Both the position numbers and the translations under genes were made by a program. Below the pieces are notes generated by a model that did no database searches, was not told the origin of the DNA, and saw only the letters and a program-made list of their open reading frames with translations. A stretch of DNA of 64,000 nucleotides from Pleurotus djamor (lineage: Eukaryota; Basidiomycota; Agaricomycetes; Agaricales; Pleurotaceae), in assembly GCA_029747585.1 (NCBI GenBank), contig JAPEVF010000019.1:62001-126000 (forward strand). Reading direction: 5' to 3'. Positions 25,785 to 38,255 of the stretch are shown here, piece after piece; within the stretch, counting starts at the first letter, position 1; each line of letters opens with the position of its first letter.

Positions 25785-26976
25785 GCGCAACGAGGGGAGA
25801 GCGAAGGAGGAGAGGTATAGGGAGGGGAGAAGGCGAAGGGGGGAGAGAGAGAGGGTTAGGTCCCTCGCAATAGTGCGTATTTAAAGTGCGAGTCAGGAAA
25901 GTGACCCATCTGGCGTCGTCAAGCCGCGTCCGAGGTTCCATATACCTCTGAATGGGTATTACCAGCGCTCGGGCGCTACAAGACGTAAATGGCTCCGGCA
26001 CAGCTATGGTGGCTCCCCCATCACAACGTTTTCGACCACTTGATGCAGGAGTACAAGGTTGATCAAGTAACCTCGTGTGTGGGGAGACCACGTTAGCGAG
26101 CTGAAATAAACCTATCAGTACAGCCTTGATATCATCGACCCCTGTAATGCCGCATGGAAAGATACATGACACATTTCTTCATCACTGCGGGCGTGGTCAT
26201 ACCTGCTCAACCGCCGAACTGATCCACGGGCATTTCCCCCTCATTATTATGATGGTAGGTAGCGACCCTTGTGACCCTTTGACAGAACTTCAAGTGCAGT
26301 CCTAGGGATTAACAGCATTGATAAAACGTAAGGGGACACGGTCGCTCCAAAGGTGGGTGGATGCCACGGCGGCGTCAGTTTCGCCAGCTAGTTGAAGGGA
26401 GGTTAATCAATTCGCTTTGCGGAGGGAATGCACTGAGATCCGGTTTATTCTATGATGCCGTTCGTATTGTGGTGACTGAACTTGGGTTGTCGGAATGCAT
26501 TCGGGCAGGCGGCGCAGAAGGCATGACGCAAATGCCTTGCGGCGGAAGTAGAATCTTGTGAGTGGTGGATAACTTGCCAACGAGTACGGAAATGTGATTA
26601 GTTCGCATTCTTCCTGTCTGGCATCAAAGCTGTTGAGACATCGTTTCCCTATATTCTAGATGAACCCCCCAGGGGTTCGTTGGATAATGTCATCGAATTG
26701 ATGTTTCCCCAGAGGAAATCGTAGAGACGTTGATCGGTCAACGCCCGAGATCCCGCAATCGATGGGTTGAGGGTGAATTTAGTCCTGATCCGCTTGGAGA
26801 TTTGGCAGCATAGGCCGGTGGATTTGTTCGCATCCAGAGAACGGCTGCTCATGGTCAACAATTTCGTCGGGACACCGCGGCATCGTTTTGGTATCGTTGG
26901 TGGTGTAGATGTCGTGCGGATAAGGGCAGGGCACAAGGACGACTTCAGCATGGATATTGAAACGTGAATTCTGGTA
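25785..26976. other. Intergenic, no gene seen
   Basis: Holds the promoter of the DUF6593 gene (purine-rich on this strand near 25790-25860) and the 3' flank of the kinase gene. No coding exon was recognised. Confidence 0.45.
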
Positions 26977-27686
26977 CTAAGTGGACATTAAGACGGGATC
27001 TGAAAGGCTCAGTATCGTGCGTGTTGGCTCAAGGCTATTAGCCATGACGAAACGACCATCTTCAAGGCCCATGAGTGAGAAACGTGCTACCAAAGACAGA
27101 CCACTCACTAGGCATATCATTATTTGTTGCTCTCCACACGGCTTCATCATAATCTTTGGCGACACCACTAGCAACATGACGCTTAACAAGGCGATCCTGG
27201 GCCTCGTCAAAGTCAACATCAATCAGCCACCGCTCGTCGAGTAATTGGGCGCCTTCCACCCATGGCTCAATTGAAAGGAACGTGTAAAGCCCCTCTATGA
27301 AGATAATCCGGTCGTTGGGACGAACGTGAACGGAATCTGGTTCGGGATCCTTGACCGCATGATCGAATGAGGGTGCGTAGACGACTGGTGTCGTTTCAGT
27401 GATAGGCTGGCGTAGAGTCTGTATGAAAGACACATAGGAAGGTCCGTCGAAAGTCCAGTGAATCCCGCGCCTATCAACTTGAGATGACGACGGTGCACAC
27501 GACGAGGAGAACGGTGATAAACGAACCTGTCATGAGCCAATTTCGGATCAGGCATCGCGTCCAATTGGGCTCTCGTCAGATGCCAACCGTCTAGTCCAAC
27601 GAGCACAACGCCAACATCCTTTAGTTCGCCGTCATCAGCCAACAGAATCCTTGTTTTCTTGACGATTGNCATCTGCGAGTGTCATC
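26977..27686 (-). CDS. YFH7 / uridine-kinase-like P-loop kinase, N-terminus (P-loop) missing
   Basis: Exons 27527-27686, 27109-27470 and 26977-27059 encode the body of a fungal kinase related to yeast Yfh7 and S. pombe C227.14. Readable motifs: VVLVGLDGWHLTRAQLDAMP with the DGWH lid, then RRGIHWTFDGPSY, VYAPSFDHAVKDPEPD, RIIFIEGLYTFL, LLDERWLIDVDFDEAQ, RLVKRHVASGVAKD and NDMPNGRFVM. Substrate binding and lid regions are present, but the Walker A loop that should stand about 25 residues before VVLVGLDG is absent. The exon begins G-ATG-ACA-CTC, reading MTLADAIVKKTRILL, where TLADAIV is what normally follows GSGKS/T. Upstream, after one intron, comes the palC gene. Ns at 27669 and 27704 mark the spot. 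As it stands the kinase cannot bind ATP normally; either the assembly has lost sequence or the gene is truncated/fused. Confidence 0.75.
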
Positions 27687-27802
27687 CTAGAAAGGGAAAA
27701 AAGNTGGTAGAAAAGAGGATAAAAAAACCAGGTGAGTAGACCATTCGGATACGGACCGCTGGAGATGATAAGCGGGGTAGGCGCTAGGAGGACTTGACGT
27801 AC

Positions 27803-28590
27803 TTTTCCAACGCGTCGTTGACCACCCGGCTCAGGTCAGGTGGTTTCGGTAGACCATTTGTACCACCATCACGGCTGTTGTCCCACTCAAGCAACGCAGT
27901 TTGACTGATATACGAGAACATACCGCTGGCCTTCATGAGTAGATTTACTGCGAGATTGAGCTTTTCGTCTTTGGCTTTACGCTCGGAATCGGAGATAGTG
28001 CGGTCATGCTCGTACAGGCCTAGCGTCTTGACTGACGATCTAGCGAGGTTGCAGACGGCAAACGCATATGTCAGAATGACGTAGGCGTATTCTGCGTGGA
28101 GAGATGGTAACGAGAGTCTTGCTGAGGAGTGGAACATGCCAGCGGCCAATGTCGTGCGCCAGCTAAACACTTACGGCAAGAAAATACAAAGAACAGGACA
28201 CAATGAGCACACACTTTGACCAACTTCAATTTCGGAGGGTAGAACGCGTACCAGGTTCGGATTTGAGTCCGATCTCGTCATGGGCGACGCAGGACATAAT
28301 TCCGCGTAGTAACGGAACATACTCATCCAAAATCTGTTTAGCGTGGAGAGTGGTAAGGGTTGCGATTCAATGAAGTTTAGGGTTAATGACTTCACCTTTA
28401 CGATACGAAGATAGTCCTTCTCGTTATCGTCGGTCCGTTTGGTTTCCTTAAGCACCGCTCGCAAGTTCGCGCGAGCCATCGTAGCGTTGGAGATGTGGGC
28501 GCCATACGCCTTGCTGGTGCTCTGATCTGTGCAGAAGTCCGAGAAAGAGATTGCACCAGTCGTTGGTAGTTCAAAGAGATAAGTCGTCAT
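27803..28590 (-). CDS. palC: PalC-like BRO1-domain protein (pH-response regulator), C-terminus missing
   Basis: Exons 28396-28590, 28252-28333 and 27803-28169. The protein begins MTTYLFELPTTGAISFSDF, continues ILDEYVPLLRGIMSCVAHDE and VFSWRTTLAAGMFHSSARLS, then LGLYEHDRTISDSERKAKDE and LNLAVNLLMKASGMFSYIS, and reaches PPDLSRVVNDALEK. This is the order seen in PalC, a BRO1-like ESCRT-associated factor of the ambient-pH Pal/Rim pathway that works at the plasma membrane. After ALEK a consensus donor (GTACGTC, 27802) begins an intron whose acceptor (27687) leads not into more palC but into the kinase exon. The usual second half of PalC is not in the window. With the N at 27669 removed the whole chain, palC plus kinase, is one open frame of 415 codons. 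Identity of the N-terminal part is fairly certain; the C-terminal loss is what is odd. Confidence 0.75.
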
Positions 28591-28934
28591 GGGCGGTCGC
28601 TCGAGGCAAGGCGAGTTGGCGGCTCAACCTCAAGGATAGGATCATGTTGCCACAACTCCCCCCTGTTAACAGCTAAGGATCAGATTACAACCAAGATCCC
28701 ACGAATCTTAATCCTTATAATCTAATCAATTTACTTCTCAAATGGAGTAAATAATTTCTGTGTCAAGTTGGTGTAAAGGGGACATAGTGCGTCGTCGCCT
28801 GGTAGAATGATGTAGAAAGTCGGGGAGAAGTGGCATCGAGGGTGCCGGTGATTGATAGCACAAGGTTGGAGGGGACAAAAGAACATGATGACGCAGTGGA
28901 CATAAGCATACTAGTCGATCATCAGGACCTCCCC

Positions 28935-30616
28935 TCACTGTTGCACCACATGGTGCCCCTCCTTCGACTCCCCAATAGCAATCCTCAACCCAGCCCATAT
29001 ACAATCGGTCAGGGCAGCCCCATTTGAACAAGCGAAAACCAAAGTAGAGGCATAGAAAAAGTTTGCATTTCCCGACCCTTGCATTAACCAAAGACGATTG
29101 AATAAGGGAAGGAGCACGGCGGAATGGATGTGAAGCAGAGCTGTCACAATAGGGTGCTGAAGATCTATACACGGTTTGTCGGCATTTTCTACACCGCAAA
29201 TAGCACAAGGTGGTGACTCACAAGGGTATGTTTCCGGAAAGAGCGAAATCATGCTCAGGAAAAGCCCTGGATCGGAGAGGGTTAGATAGGACTTGAAGGT
29301 ACCTATAACTCCGAGGAGCAGAAACGCTGCATAAAGAGGGTCATGTCTGCGTGATAATGTGATGAGCTGTCCGTGGGCGTTGGCGCGATGGAGACCCACT
29401 GGAACTTTAAACACACTGGCGCAATGTAAATGAGGAGATGTACCTGTAATTTAATCAAAATGGTCAGCCACTGGATTATGGGGGACGTCCTGCGTCAGAC
29501 TTACGGAGAAAACCATGAGAAAGAAGGGACGGAAATGGTCAAACATCTCTGTGAAGAAATACCACCACATTCCGGGGTTGGGTGAGAGATCGGGGAGTGT
29601 GAAGCTATCAGGAAGACCTTAATGAGTGGCTATGTCAATTCGGAATCCGGAGGAAGACGTACTTGACACCCCAGGTCTGCAGAATCCAAGAAATGTTCCC
29701 AGCAGCTAGGCTTGAAGCGGCAGTAAGGGCAACGAAATAGAGCAGAAACTGTCCGAGCAAAGGAATGGCGCGTTTCAATGGTGACTGGAATGGTTGTGGT
29801 GATGCTAGGTGGGAATGAGGATCACTGATGAGAACGAGTAGTGTCGGCGCCAGGATTAGCACCATCGAGGGTGACATATGGATGACAAGAGCCAGACACA
29901 GGAGCGAAGCGGCGCGTCTGCCTGTTCCATTGCGATGAGTGATGGAGCAAAACTGGGCATGGGTCGCTCACCTTGACAAGCATACTTTATAGCGAACAAC
30001 GTGAGGGTGTTGTCTATCGTCGAAGTTGACAGAGCAAGTGAAGGCAGTAGCAAGTACGGGTTGAGTAGATACCTAGATAACGGTAAGCATTGACCATCCT
30101 TTAGGACGTTGGCGATTGACCTACGTAAGCGCGATCAAAGTGTCTCTCGAGCTCAGCGAAACTCGCTGCCTCGAGTGCCAGATGCTCACGAGCGCGCCAG
30201 CAGCCATTGCATCGCAGAGACACCAAAATGCATAAGCTGCCACTTTTGAAGGGGGGATTACAGTTCCAAAAAGCGCGAGCAACAGCGGTGACTAGACATA
30301 CGTCAGACGCGATAGCTGTAGAGTCAAAGTCCACAGCGTACGTGATGAAAAGATCCCCCATCATATGGGTCAGCTCCGTTTTTGAAAAGATGTACCCCCT
30401 CACGAACTATGGTCGACTTCAAGTCAGAAAAAGCCGAGCAAAAGCAGCGAAGTGACACGCACGATGAAAGTATGAAGTCAATGGCGACGAGAGCTGTTGG
30501 TCATGAGCCAGAGTGTCTGAGACGCCAGTGAGATACAGCAGTAGCTTGCATATTGTAATGGCCTGTACGACAACACCAGTCCTGAGTTGAAGAGGACGCG
30601 GAGGAGAACTTGACAT
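28935..30616 (-). CDS. GAB1: GPI transamidase subunit PIG-U / GAB1
   Basis: Polytopic ER membrane subunit of the complex that attaches GPI anchors to proteins. The first exon starts MSSSPPRPLQLRTGVVVQAI and ends near LSSPLTSYF (about 30455). Following exons read STIVREGVHLFKNGADPYDG and GSFHH, then SPLLLALFGTVIPPSKVAAY, YLLNPYLLLPSLALSTSTID, a long hydrophobic exon with LVIHMSPSMVLILAPTLLV, then PNPGMWWYFFTEMFDHFRPF, TFKSYLTLSDPGLFLSMISL and the signature GSGNANFFYASTLVFACSNG close to the end. The DPY-GG-SFHH loop, WYFFTEMFDHF and GSxNxNFFYA are diagnostic of PIG-U. The stop is at 28935. About eight exons; inner boundaries are inferred from frame changes with GT/AG sites. The minus-strand palC starts about 345 bases further on. 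Confidence 0.9.
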
Positions 30617-32248
30617 GGTGAGTGCAATTGGCGCCCAACGCCACAGCGACGATCGGCTGAGCGCTAAGGCCCACGGTTCGGTGCTTTTACCATCTCGAAG
30701 GAATGAAAAATCTATCTCAAAAACGCGTTGAGTACTCAATCTGGCTTGTATCTCGACGGCGTTTACCCAAGACTTGCAGAGAAAATGTAATAATTCCAAG
30801 GTTTGTCCATCGCCGCATTGTCGGTAGGCTAAAGCACGTAACATCGCACGTTCAGCTATCTGCCAGGAGCCCCACCGCTGTAAACAGTAACTAGTAACGT
30901 CCTAATGGCAAGCATCACCGAGAAAGCGCGTCGTGAATTCACCGCCTGCTACAAAGCCTTCATTGGCTACGACCAACCACCATCTCTCACGCGTCTCCTC
31001 GTTCTAGCTACCCTTGCTCACCAGGAGGTTGGCTAGCTTCGAATTCCTCAAGTTCGCTCTCAAGTAGTCCAATTCAAAGCTTCTACTGTCTACGCCCAGT
31101 GCCGTAACAAGCTCATGTGGTCTCTCGGGACACTTTCACCCATGCCATGCCCAAATAGTAATACTTCTTCATCGTTCTATTCTGTTCTTTGCCTATCGCT
31201 GCTTTTCAACAAGCTAAACTACTGGTCGACTTCCCGATGGCTCTATGAACTTCCCAGACGTCCCCCAAACTGTCTCGCGTCCCTTTGATTGCGGCCGCCT
31301 GACGCCTGACAAACCAGTCTCCCTGGTATTAGTAAACATCGTGCGTTACACCGAGAAACACGGTGTAGACCTTCAAATATTCGTGACCAACACGACATGG
31401 ACGGGTGCCCGCTCCCCTACATAATATATCCGATAATGCCCCCGGCCCCGTTGTACCAATTTCTTCCGCTTGATGGACCTCTGGGACCATTGGTGCCGGT
31501 CCAGCTCATCAGGTTTTTTCCAGCATGTACCACCTTCTCATCAGAAATTCTTCTCGCCGCTTCTCACTCTGTAAATATAGAGTACGTTCTCCTTTTGCGC
31601 TTGGGAGACTCCGTGCTGCTACTGTACGGCCAATAGGCCGTTTCTGGTGTTCTCAACCCCTTCTTGTCCGTGACACCGTCCTACCATTCGAACATTTAAT
31701 TTTATTTCTGACTTGTCATAATCGGGACTATTTACTCACTAAATTTCTCACTATTCCTTTTCTCTGAGGAACATGTTGTTCCAAAGACGGATAGCTCGCT
31801 CCACCTCGCGTATGTCAATGCTGTCATAGCAGCCCGCGGACGAAAGAAAGCCTCCCACTTCCACTTCCTTCCCAGCTTCCCCCACTACCGGTTTCTCGTA
31901 TCAAACGCGGTCATCTCTTATCTCATCAGCCCGCATAAACAGTTTTACCCGCGATGCCGACGCTAGCACCCAACTGCCTTTTTCGTTGACGTCGCTCCTG
32001 AAGGTGGTGGCTCATCCGAGATCTACAAATGCCTCCGCTCCCAAGCGTCCCTACTCGTCCCTTGCGTGACACCAACCCCCCTCGAAAACAATTTGAGGGT
32101 ACTCTACGCTTCTCATCTTACTTTTGGTATCCCCCTTGCGATAACCAATGACTCAACCCGCATAAGACCTTCGGGTCTCTCCTGGACCCACTGATACCCT
32201 GCTAACAGCTATCACTGTCAACGAATGATAGTGATGATGATGGAATGA

Positions 32249-32265
32249 TGGATGGATGGATGGAT
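32249..32265. repeat. GGAT microsatellite
   Basis: About four uninterrupted TGGA/GGAT units following a GATGATGAT stretch. Ordinary simple repeat without evident function. Confidence 0.8.
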
Positions 32266-33041
32266 CAGGAGAAGGATCCCTCTTTCGTGTCTTTCTTTTG
32301 TTATACCTTATTCCCCAGAACGGCTGGTAACCCAAAACCTACATACTTATGGGTATCCGTATTCTCCCTTATCTATATCAGTGTCCCTCGGGCTCACACG
32401 CACACACGCTCGCAAGGTGGCAAACGTTTCGTTTCGATGCGCATTGCTCACTATTGGGTAGTCTGAAGATAGGCCAGGGAACCCACACGAAATACCTATA
32501 TTTACAACTCACTTTCAACACAACATTCATCGGCTTACCATATTCTCGGGACCATATCTTCTTCATTCTACGTTCCCAGCTCATAGGTCTCAGACCCACC
32601 GCGCAGCGTATCGTATTCGTATCGGCGGTATATAGGTATACCATATCATCGAGATGATAAATGATTATGCATTACGGAACTCATTACATACTTGGTACTT
32701 GCCCCAACTTGATCTACACAGCGCGTAGGGTATGGAGTACATATGCAGAAGTCTCGGGAACCGAGGCTCGACCGACGAGACCAGAGTCCAGAGGCGAGAA
32801 GTCACCTAGAGAATCTCCCGTCAACGAGAACTCATACCCCACGAACCCTCAGCAGAAGTACAAGAAGCAAGGTAAACGCCGAATAGACCGCGGACAGACT
32901 CACTGTGGGGCTAAAATTAGCTCACATAGATCGCCGGTAAGACTCGGATATGGGTTTATGAATATTCAACATAATTCGCATACTTACCTCGAAGTCGAGC
33001 AAGTGGGAAAGAAAACGATGAAGACTGAGAAAGTGAAGAGG

Positions 33042-33045
33042 AAAA
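33042..33045 (-). terminator. RNA polymerase III T-run after tRNA-Val
   Basis: On the minus strand the tRNA 3' end is followed at once by TTTT, the usual Pol III stop signal. Confidence 0.6.
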
Positions 33046-33119
33046 TGATTCGACCCAGGCTCGAACTGGGGACCTTCTGTGTGTTAGACAGATGCGATAA
33101 CCAACTACGCCATCGAACC
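33046..33119 (-). tRNA. tRNA-Val (anticodon AAC)
   Basis: A 74-base cloverleaf without intron. Acceptor stem GGTTCGA pairs with TCGAATC (one G-T pair), discriminator A. D arm contains GGCGTAGTTGG, matching the internal A box. Anticodon stem TCTGT/ACAGA holds loop CTAACAC, anticodon AAC, decoding GTT/GTC valine codons. T arm CCCAG-TTCGAGC-CTGGG is perfect and supplies the B box. It closely resembles eukaryotic tRNA-Val(AAC). Confidence 0.95.
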
Positions 33120-33617
33120 TGTTGAGAGGTGGACTCACTCCACGGAACTTGATCGCGTCCACGTGGTGATCGGTACAATGTACATTTCGACTTTGTCAGT
33201 CCGTCGTCATTTTGGCGTTCTTTCTGTCAACTACATACACAAGAAGTTCGAGGGAAGTGTAAGAAACCCAAGTCCGTGAACGCGCCTACGAACATACAAT
33301 CCAAACAAAAAAGCGTTCAAATAATACATATTTTAATATCCTAACGCTTTTCTCATTGTCCGTAGAGTATAGCGAAAGAAAGACAAGAAAAATCACAGAA
33401 AAAACCGGNAAAAAAACAAACACACAAAAAACAAACAAATGGAAGAAGGAAGTAAGATGTTCAAGGGTACTACAAGGAAGACTGTCTGTCTCTGTCCTGT
33501 TCGGAGAGTATACTTTTGGTTTTACCTCGCGTATGGCGAGATAAGGCGAGGCGAGGTCGGGAGAGGGACGTCGTATGTCGTATTTCGTATCTCGGGTCCG
33601 TGTTTTCGTGGCCATTT
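33120..33617. other. Intergenic, no gene seen
   Basis: 3' flank of the WOPR gene A and upstream of the tRNA. It includes an A-rich tract with an ambiguous base at 33409. Nothing else recognised. Confidence 0.5.
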
Positions 33618-35380
33618 TCATGAAGACCGTGGACCGAGCAACCGAAGCGTACGGTCGTCAACAGGGTCACGGCGATAAGGATGGCTACGCTGAAGTGCGT
33701 ACAACGGAGCCAAATCCACTCTCCGACAAGGCCCATTAGCTCCGCGTCGCTCGTCCGAGTCCATTGAACTCGTCGGCGACGACGGTTCGTACGAATCGTC
33801 CATACGGTCGTTATTATACGTATGTGTGTGCGTAGGATTATTGTGGTGGTTATTATTATGGGGGTGATTATTGTGGTGGTTGACGAGGGGTGGGATGTGG
33901 GGGACGGAGTATGGGGTGTGGTTTTGCGTGTGTGAGGAGTGGGTATGGGTATGGGTTGTTGGGGATGGGTATTGAGGAGATCGTGGACGGCTGATGGAGA
34001 CGTTCACAGATGGAGGTGCTGGTGGGACGTACGTGTATGGTGAATCGTAGGGTCGCTGAGGCATCGACGGTCTCAAATCCGCACGGTGGACCTCAGCGCT
34101 CGGGTACCGATTGATGCCCTCGTCAGACCAATTCGGCGGCGGCGAGTGTGAGTGCGACGACGCATTTGAATGCCTCGACGAATGTTGTTGTGGGGGGACA
34201 TGAGAAGAATGAGAAGGTGGAGGAGATCGGTATGATGCAGCAGGGGAGTACGGTGCTGGGGATGGAGCGGCGCTACCGTAGAATGGTGAATCTGCATTCC
34301 GTGGAGCTGAGATTGGTGGAGGGGGAGACCACGCTCGGTTAGATAGTGTCGGTGGCCGGTTATACTCGTAGTGACTCGTCGGCGCTGCCGATGGGAGCCT
34401 GGTTGAAGATTCATTCACGTATGATGGGGCGCTGCTGAGTGGTGGTGGCGCGCGTTGATGAGGGGATGCCGCCGGGGAGTAATCCGAGGGGGCATAGTAA
34501 GACGAAGGATAGTGGGCGTTGGGGTACGGCTGGTACATGTGGAGGGACTGCGAGCCGGGAGGCGTTCCTGGATCAAGTTTTGGGGTTAGTTCGCGGATAG
34601 GCATGACCAGTGTGTGGATCGCTTACTAGTGGCAGAGGCGGCAGCCGTGGATGATTCTCCGACCCGACCAGAGCCTTCATCATTCTTTCTGCCTTTGCCG
34701 ACTCTGGTGCTTTTGAACAGGCCGTCGGGGACATCCAAGTTTCCGACTCCGTCGATGTCATCAACTGTGCCCAGTTGATCTACTGTGGCTTGCGTAAAAT
34801 ACGCAGCTGGGATCGCCGAGTCAGTTGGGGGCCGTAGTGCACAGAAGCGAGCAGCACTTACTAAGATGCCATTTCCGACGGCCCTTGGTAGTATCGACGT
34901 AGACAGAGTACGTCTGCTTGACCAAGGGATCCCAGTCCCGCGGCGGCACCTTACTGTCAGAACTATTGGCCGGATAAGCAATGACTGGCGTGGGCAAGGA
35001 CAGCACTCACGCTCTTTGGTTTCCATCTGTTGTCGGCGAGTATTTTTCATAGTAGAAGAGGAATTCCTAGTGAGATTCATCAGCCAAGTCTCCCAGAAAG
35101 CGTGTGTGCGTTCTGTAGGACTCACATCTCTGACTCGCGAAGGACTCCACCTGCGGCCTTCGGTGAATCTCTCTATGCCCAGACCTGTTATCTCTGTGTG
35201 CGGTCCTCTTTCCTCCCAGGCGTAGATGCATCCTGAGCGCAGGGCCAGCCGTTCGTCGGCATCGAGGCGCCTGGTGACCATCTGGAGGATGCCCCTCTGG
35301 ACGGCGTAGAAAATCTTGTGTGCATCCTGTGTGGATCTAATACGGACGTTTACGCAGGTGGGCCGCTGGATGTGCTGCAT
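33618..35380 (-). CDS. Gti1/Pac2 (WOPR) family transcription factor A
   Basis: DNA-binding regulator of the WOPR family (Wor1, Ryp1, Gti1, Pac2), which controls morphology, development and nutrient response in fungi. First exon 35126-35380 encodes MQHIQRPTCVNVRIRSTQDA, IFYAVQRGILQMVTRRLDAD, GCIYAWEERGPHTEITGLGI and ERFTEGRRWSPSRVRD, i.e. the first WOPR globule. The next exons give EFLFYYEKYSPTTDGNQRA and DPLVKQTYSVYVDTTKGRRK WHL, the second globule, then AYFTQATVDQLGTVDDIDGV. The C-terminal half from about 34600 down to 33618 is a long Pro/Ser/His/Tyr-rich disordered tail that closes with LAPLYALQRSHPYRRDPVDD. The tail motif LAPL-x(n)-RRxPxD recurs in factor B at 38256-39522. The first ATG in frame is 35380; upstream codons are non-ATG. 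Inner exon edges are inferred from consensus splice sites. Confidence 0.88.
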
Positions 35381-38255
35381 AGCGTAGTGCGGGTGGAGGG
35401 TCAATCGGGGTGGCGAAGGGGGAGGCTCCAAGCACGAATTATAAATATAGTCGAAATAGCTGGAGAAGAGGCAACGTTAAGGGACCGCATGCTATTCACG
35501 AAAGAAGGGTTCAACTTGATAAATTAATCAGGCTGTTTTCTTCTCTTTTCTGAAACGGTTCATTTCCGCCATTGGGCACACAGAACCCAGAAACTTGGCG
35601 GCCTGCATCTCCGATTTGAATTTGGGTCAGGAACTCTAATCACTTTACAACTCAAAATCAAGATGATCGGTTTGCCCAAGATTCAGCAGGTCGTCACTTG
35701 TCCCGTGGCGTGCAGAGAGAGCGGCCTGGAGACAGCTGGTATATTGCAGGCGACACATGGCAACCTGCTATACGGTTGTCTGCTACACTCACTGCTTGAT
35801 AAAACAACATGGAAATCCGACACAACCCAAGGAAATCTGGATTGTGGACCGGCGGAACTCGCACCCTAAATCCCATTGGAAGTTTCTAAGCGGTGAAATC
35901 CATCAGCCTTTAGTCACTTTTCAAACATACGTAGATCCTTGGCCATCCAGCCTTATTTTGCGCCCCCTCAACGTCAACCGCCCAGCAATCAACCGAAACG
36001 AGGGCACGTCTGTCACCCACCATGCATCAATTCTTTGTCTTTGTTCTCCCTCGGGAAAAATATACCATCTATGGCGTCCGTAGGTCCTCGAGCAACCAAT
36101 CCCTGCCTTACAATAGAATGTTTCTGTTTTGTTTTGATAAAATAGAGAAAATACAAAAAGAGACTCACCTGGGAGTGAGGGGAAGAGGCCTCTGTTGTTT
36201 GGCAAAAGGCTAAAATTCAGAAAACCGGAAGTNAAAAAAGTCAATCCCACACAATATTTGCTTCCGGTGCCGTAGCCAAATTCGGCACCCACATCAACCA
36301 CACACACCCATAAACGGGACTCAATCGATGATCTCCCTCCCCGGTTTCCACATTCCACTGACATGTTCCCTTGGAGTTCCACTTTGAACTTTACTTCGCC
36401 ATATCTCGTAAACTCTTATGGCATGACCCTCAAGGGAAGCGAGAATCAATTGGACGTCTCAGGACTCTCCAGGATACGGAAACTCGGCGAACAAAGAAGC
36501 AACCTTCTTCAATCAAAACGTTCAGTGGTGTTTATCGTCTTAGCGTTTCGATTTCCCGAAATATTTGGGGGACCACCGATGACTCGCCCATTATCACAGT
36601 TCGAGCGTCAACCTTTTCAATATTCACGCTATCGAGAGCGCAGGGTGCGTGTTTCCATGTTTATGTTGATGCTCACGTTTATGGGGTTCGGATTCACGCG
36701 TGAATAGAACAGAATAGAACAGAGTGCATCCCTCCCTGAACGATATCGCACATCGAGAAACCCCACCCGCAGTAGATCTGAGAACGCGAACCTTATAAAG
36801 TAATATGTCACTCGAGGAGCCACCATGCCATTATGGAGGTAATCAACAACCCGAATACACATCCATCCATCCCGTGAGTCCTTGGGTTATACCAAGTGAG
36901 TCCCCACCCCGGAATTTCAGATCCCCACTTATCCTCTTATTTCCTATAGGCTATTTCCCGTTTCCTGAGTAGTTCCTCCATTAACTCAATCCCAAGGTCC
37001 CTAGACCGAGGCGTCGGCTCCATACAACGCGCGACTCGGATAGATAGCACGACTAAGTAGCACGACTCGGAGAACGTGTAGAAGGGACGGTCCCTCTCTG
37101 CATATAGACTTATAGCCTTTCTGAGGGCTGGCCGTATTAAGAGTATACTCTACTCTATTACCCCCATGGACCTCTCTCTGTTTCCGCTAAGCCACTAAAT
37201 GAGATCCCCTCTCTTCTCGTAAGGACGCCTTCTCGTAAGGACCGTGCCCGGTGGGGGTGAGTCGTGACCTGGGGCATGACCGGTCCCAAGACCCAAGCAA
37301 GCGTCAAAAGTCCAAGCCACCAAGCCACCGAAGGTTCCATGCTTTACCATACCCATACCATACCACACTTACCATCGAGTAGGTGCGATCGAAGGCTCCG
37401 TGCCACGAGAACACAAGGTCCAGGCGGCTTAAGACTAACCCTTCAAGCTTCGGTTGCTTCGACTCCTACTCTAACAGGCATAACTTTAAAAATGGGTTAC
37501 TGCATGCTGTCATGCGAAGTGACAACCTACGACAAGCTATACAGACTTTAGTATTCTCACTAAACAAACGAGCTCGACGTTCGAACTCCTGACAAATGGT
37601 CGACGTCGGCTGGTGTGACCCTAAGAGCCTGATCTGCGATTCTCTATGCTTAGGATAGCCTCTTGCGGATAGAGAGAACTTAGACTTAACCTGTGTGCCT
37701 CGGCGGGCTGGGACCACATGACAGGTGGGATGGGATGGAACTTTAAGTAGGTGTGGGCAAAGCTAAAATGCAAGCTAACAATACCCACAACATCCGTACG
37801 TACATACGCAGTACTACAGTGAAGTATAGACGGGGATAGATACGCGTTTCCCAAGCGGCCCGGCAATAGAATGAATGGGATAGGAAACAAGAGATGCAAT
37901 TGCAAGGATGGGCGACGGACTGCATGATAATGATAATTTAGACGTTGACAGAGAGAGTACTACAAGTGGTGGGGTTACCATGACGAGCTGTGAAGAGCAA
38001 TATGAAAGCAAGCGACATAGCGATGACATGGACAAGACTGAGGAGTATGACTATGGATATAGATCAGCGATAATGACAAGAGCGAGAGGAGAAATTCCGG
38101 ATGCTTTGGAGTTGTAGTGTACAGTAAGGTTTATGTGGCAAAATTCTATCGGAGCATACGCGAAGCAAGAAAAGCAAAAATGATAGAGACAGAGACGTCT
38201 CGGGGGTAGTCTCGGGTCTTGGGGAGGGGAAAGGGAAGGGGGAAGGAGAACGGAA
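35381..38255. other. Long intergenic region between the two WOPR genes
   Basis: About 2.9 kb upstream of factor A and downstream of factor B. On the minus strand a TATAAT/ATAAATA-like stretch occurs at about 35440-35450. The rest holds short direct repeats, one N at 36233 and no recognisable coding exon. Long promoters are usual for fungal developmental regulators, so much of this may be regulatory. Confidence 0.4.
37213..37242. repeat. Direct repeat, 14 bases twice
   Basis: CTTCTCGTAAGGAC occurs at 37213-37226 and again at 37229-37242, separated by two bases. Function unknown. Confidence 0.8.

Larger units (their letters stand above)
30617..33045. other. Intergenic with a possible gene remnant
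   Basis: A plus-strand ATG at 30905 opens MASITEKARREFTACYKAFI and continues TRLLVLATLAHQE, then hits TAG after 44 codons. Further pieces on the same strand (about 31259-31330, FDCGRLTPDKPVSLVLVNIV; about 31488-31580, VPVQLIRFFPACTTFSSEIL) look protein-like but are in shifting frames with stops. I read this as a degraded gene or an unknown multi-exon gene, not certain which. Family not recognised. Confidence 0.35.

Noticed and set aside
32249..32265. GGAT run considered as a CRISPR or minisatellite array
   Set aside because: Only a few four-base units; a simple microsatellite.
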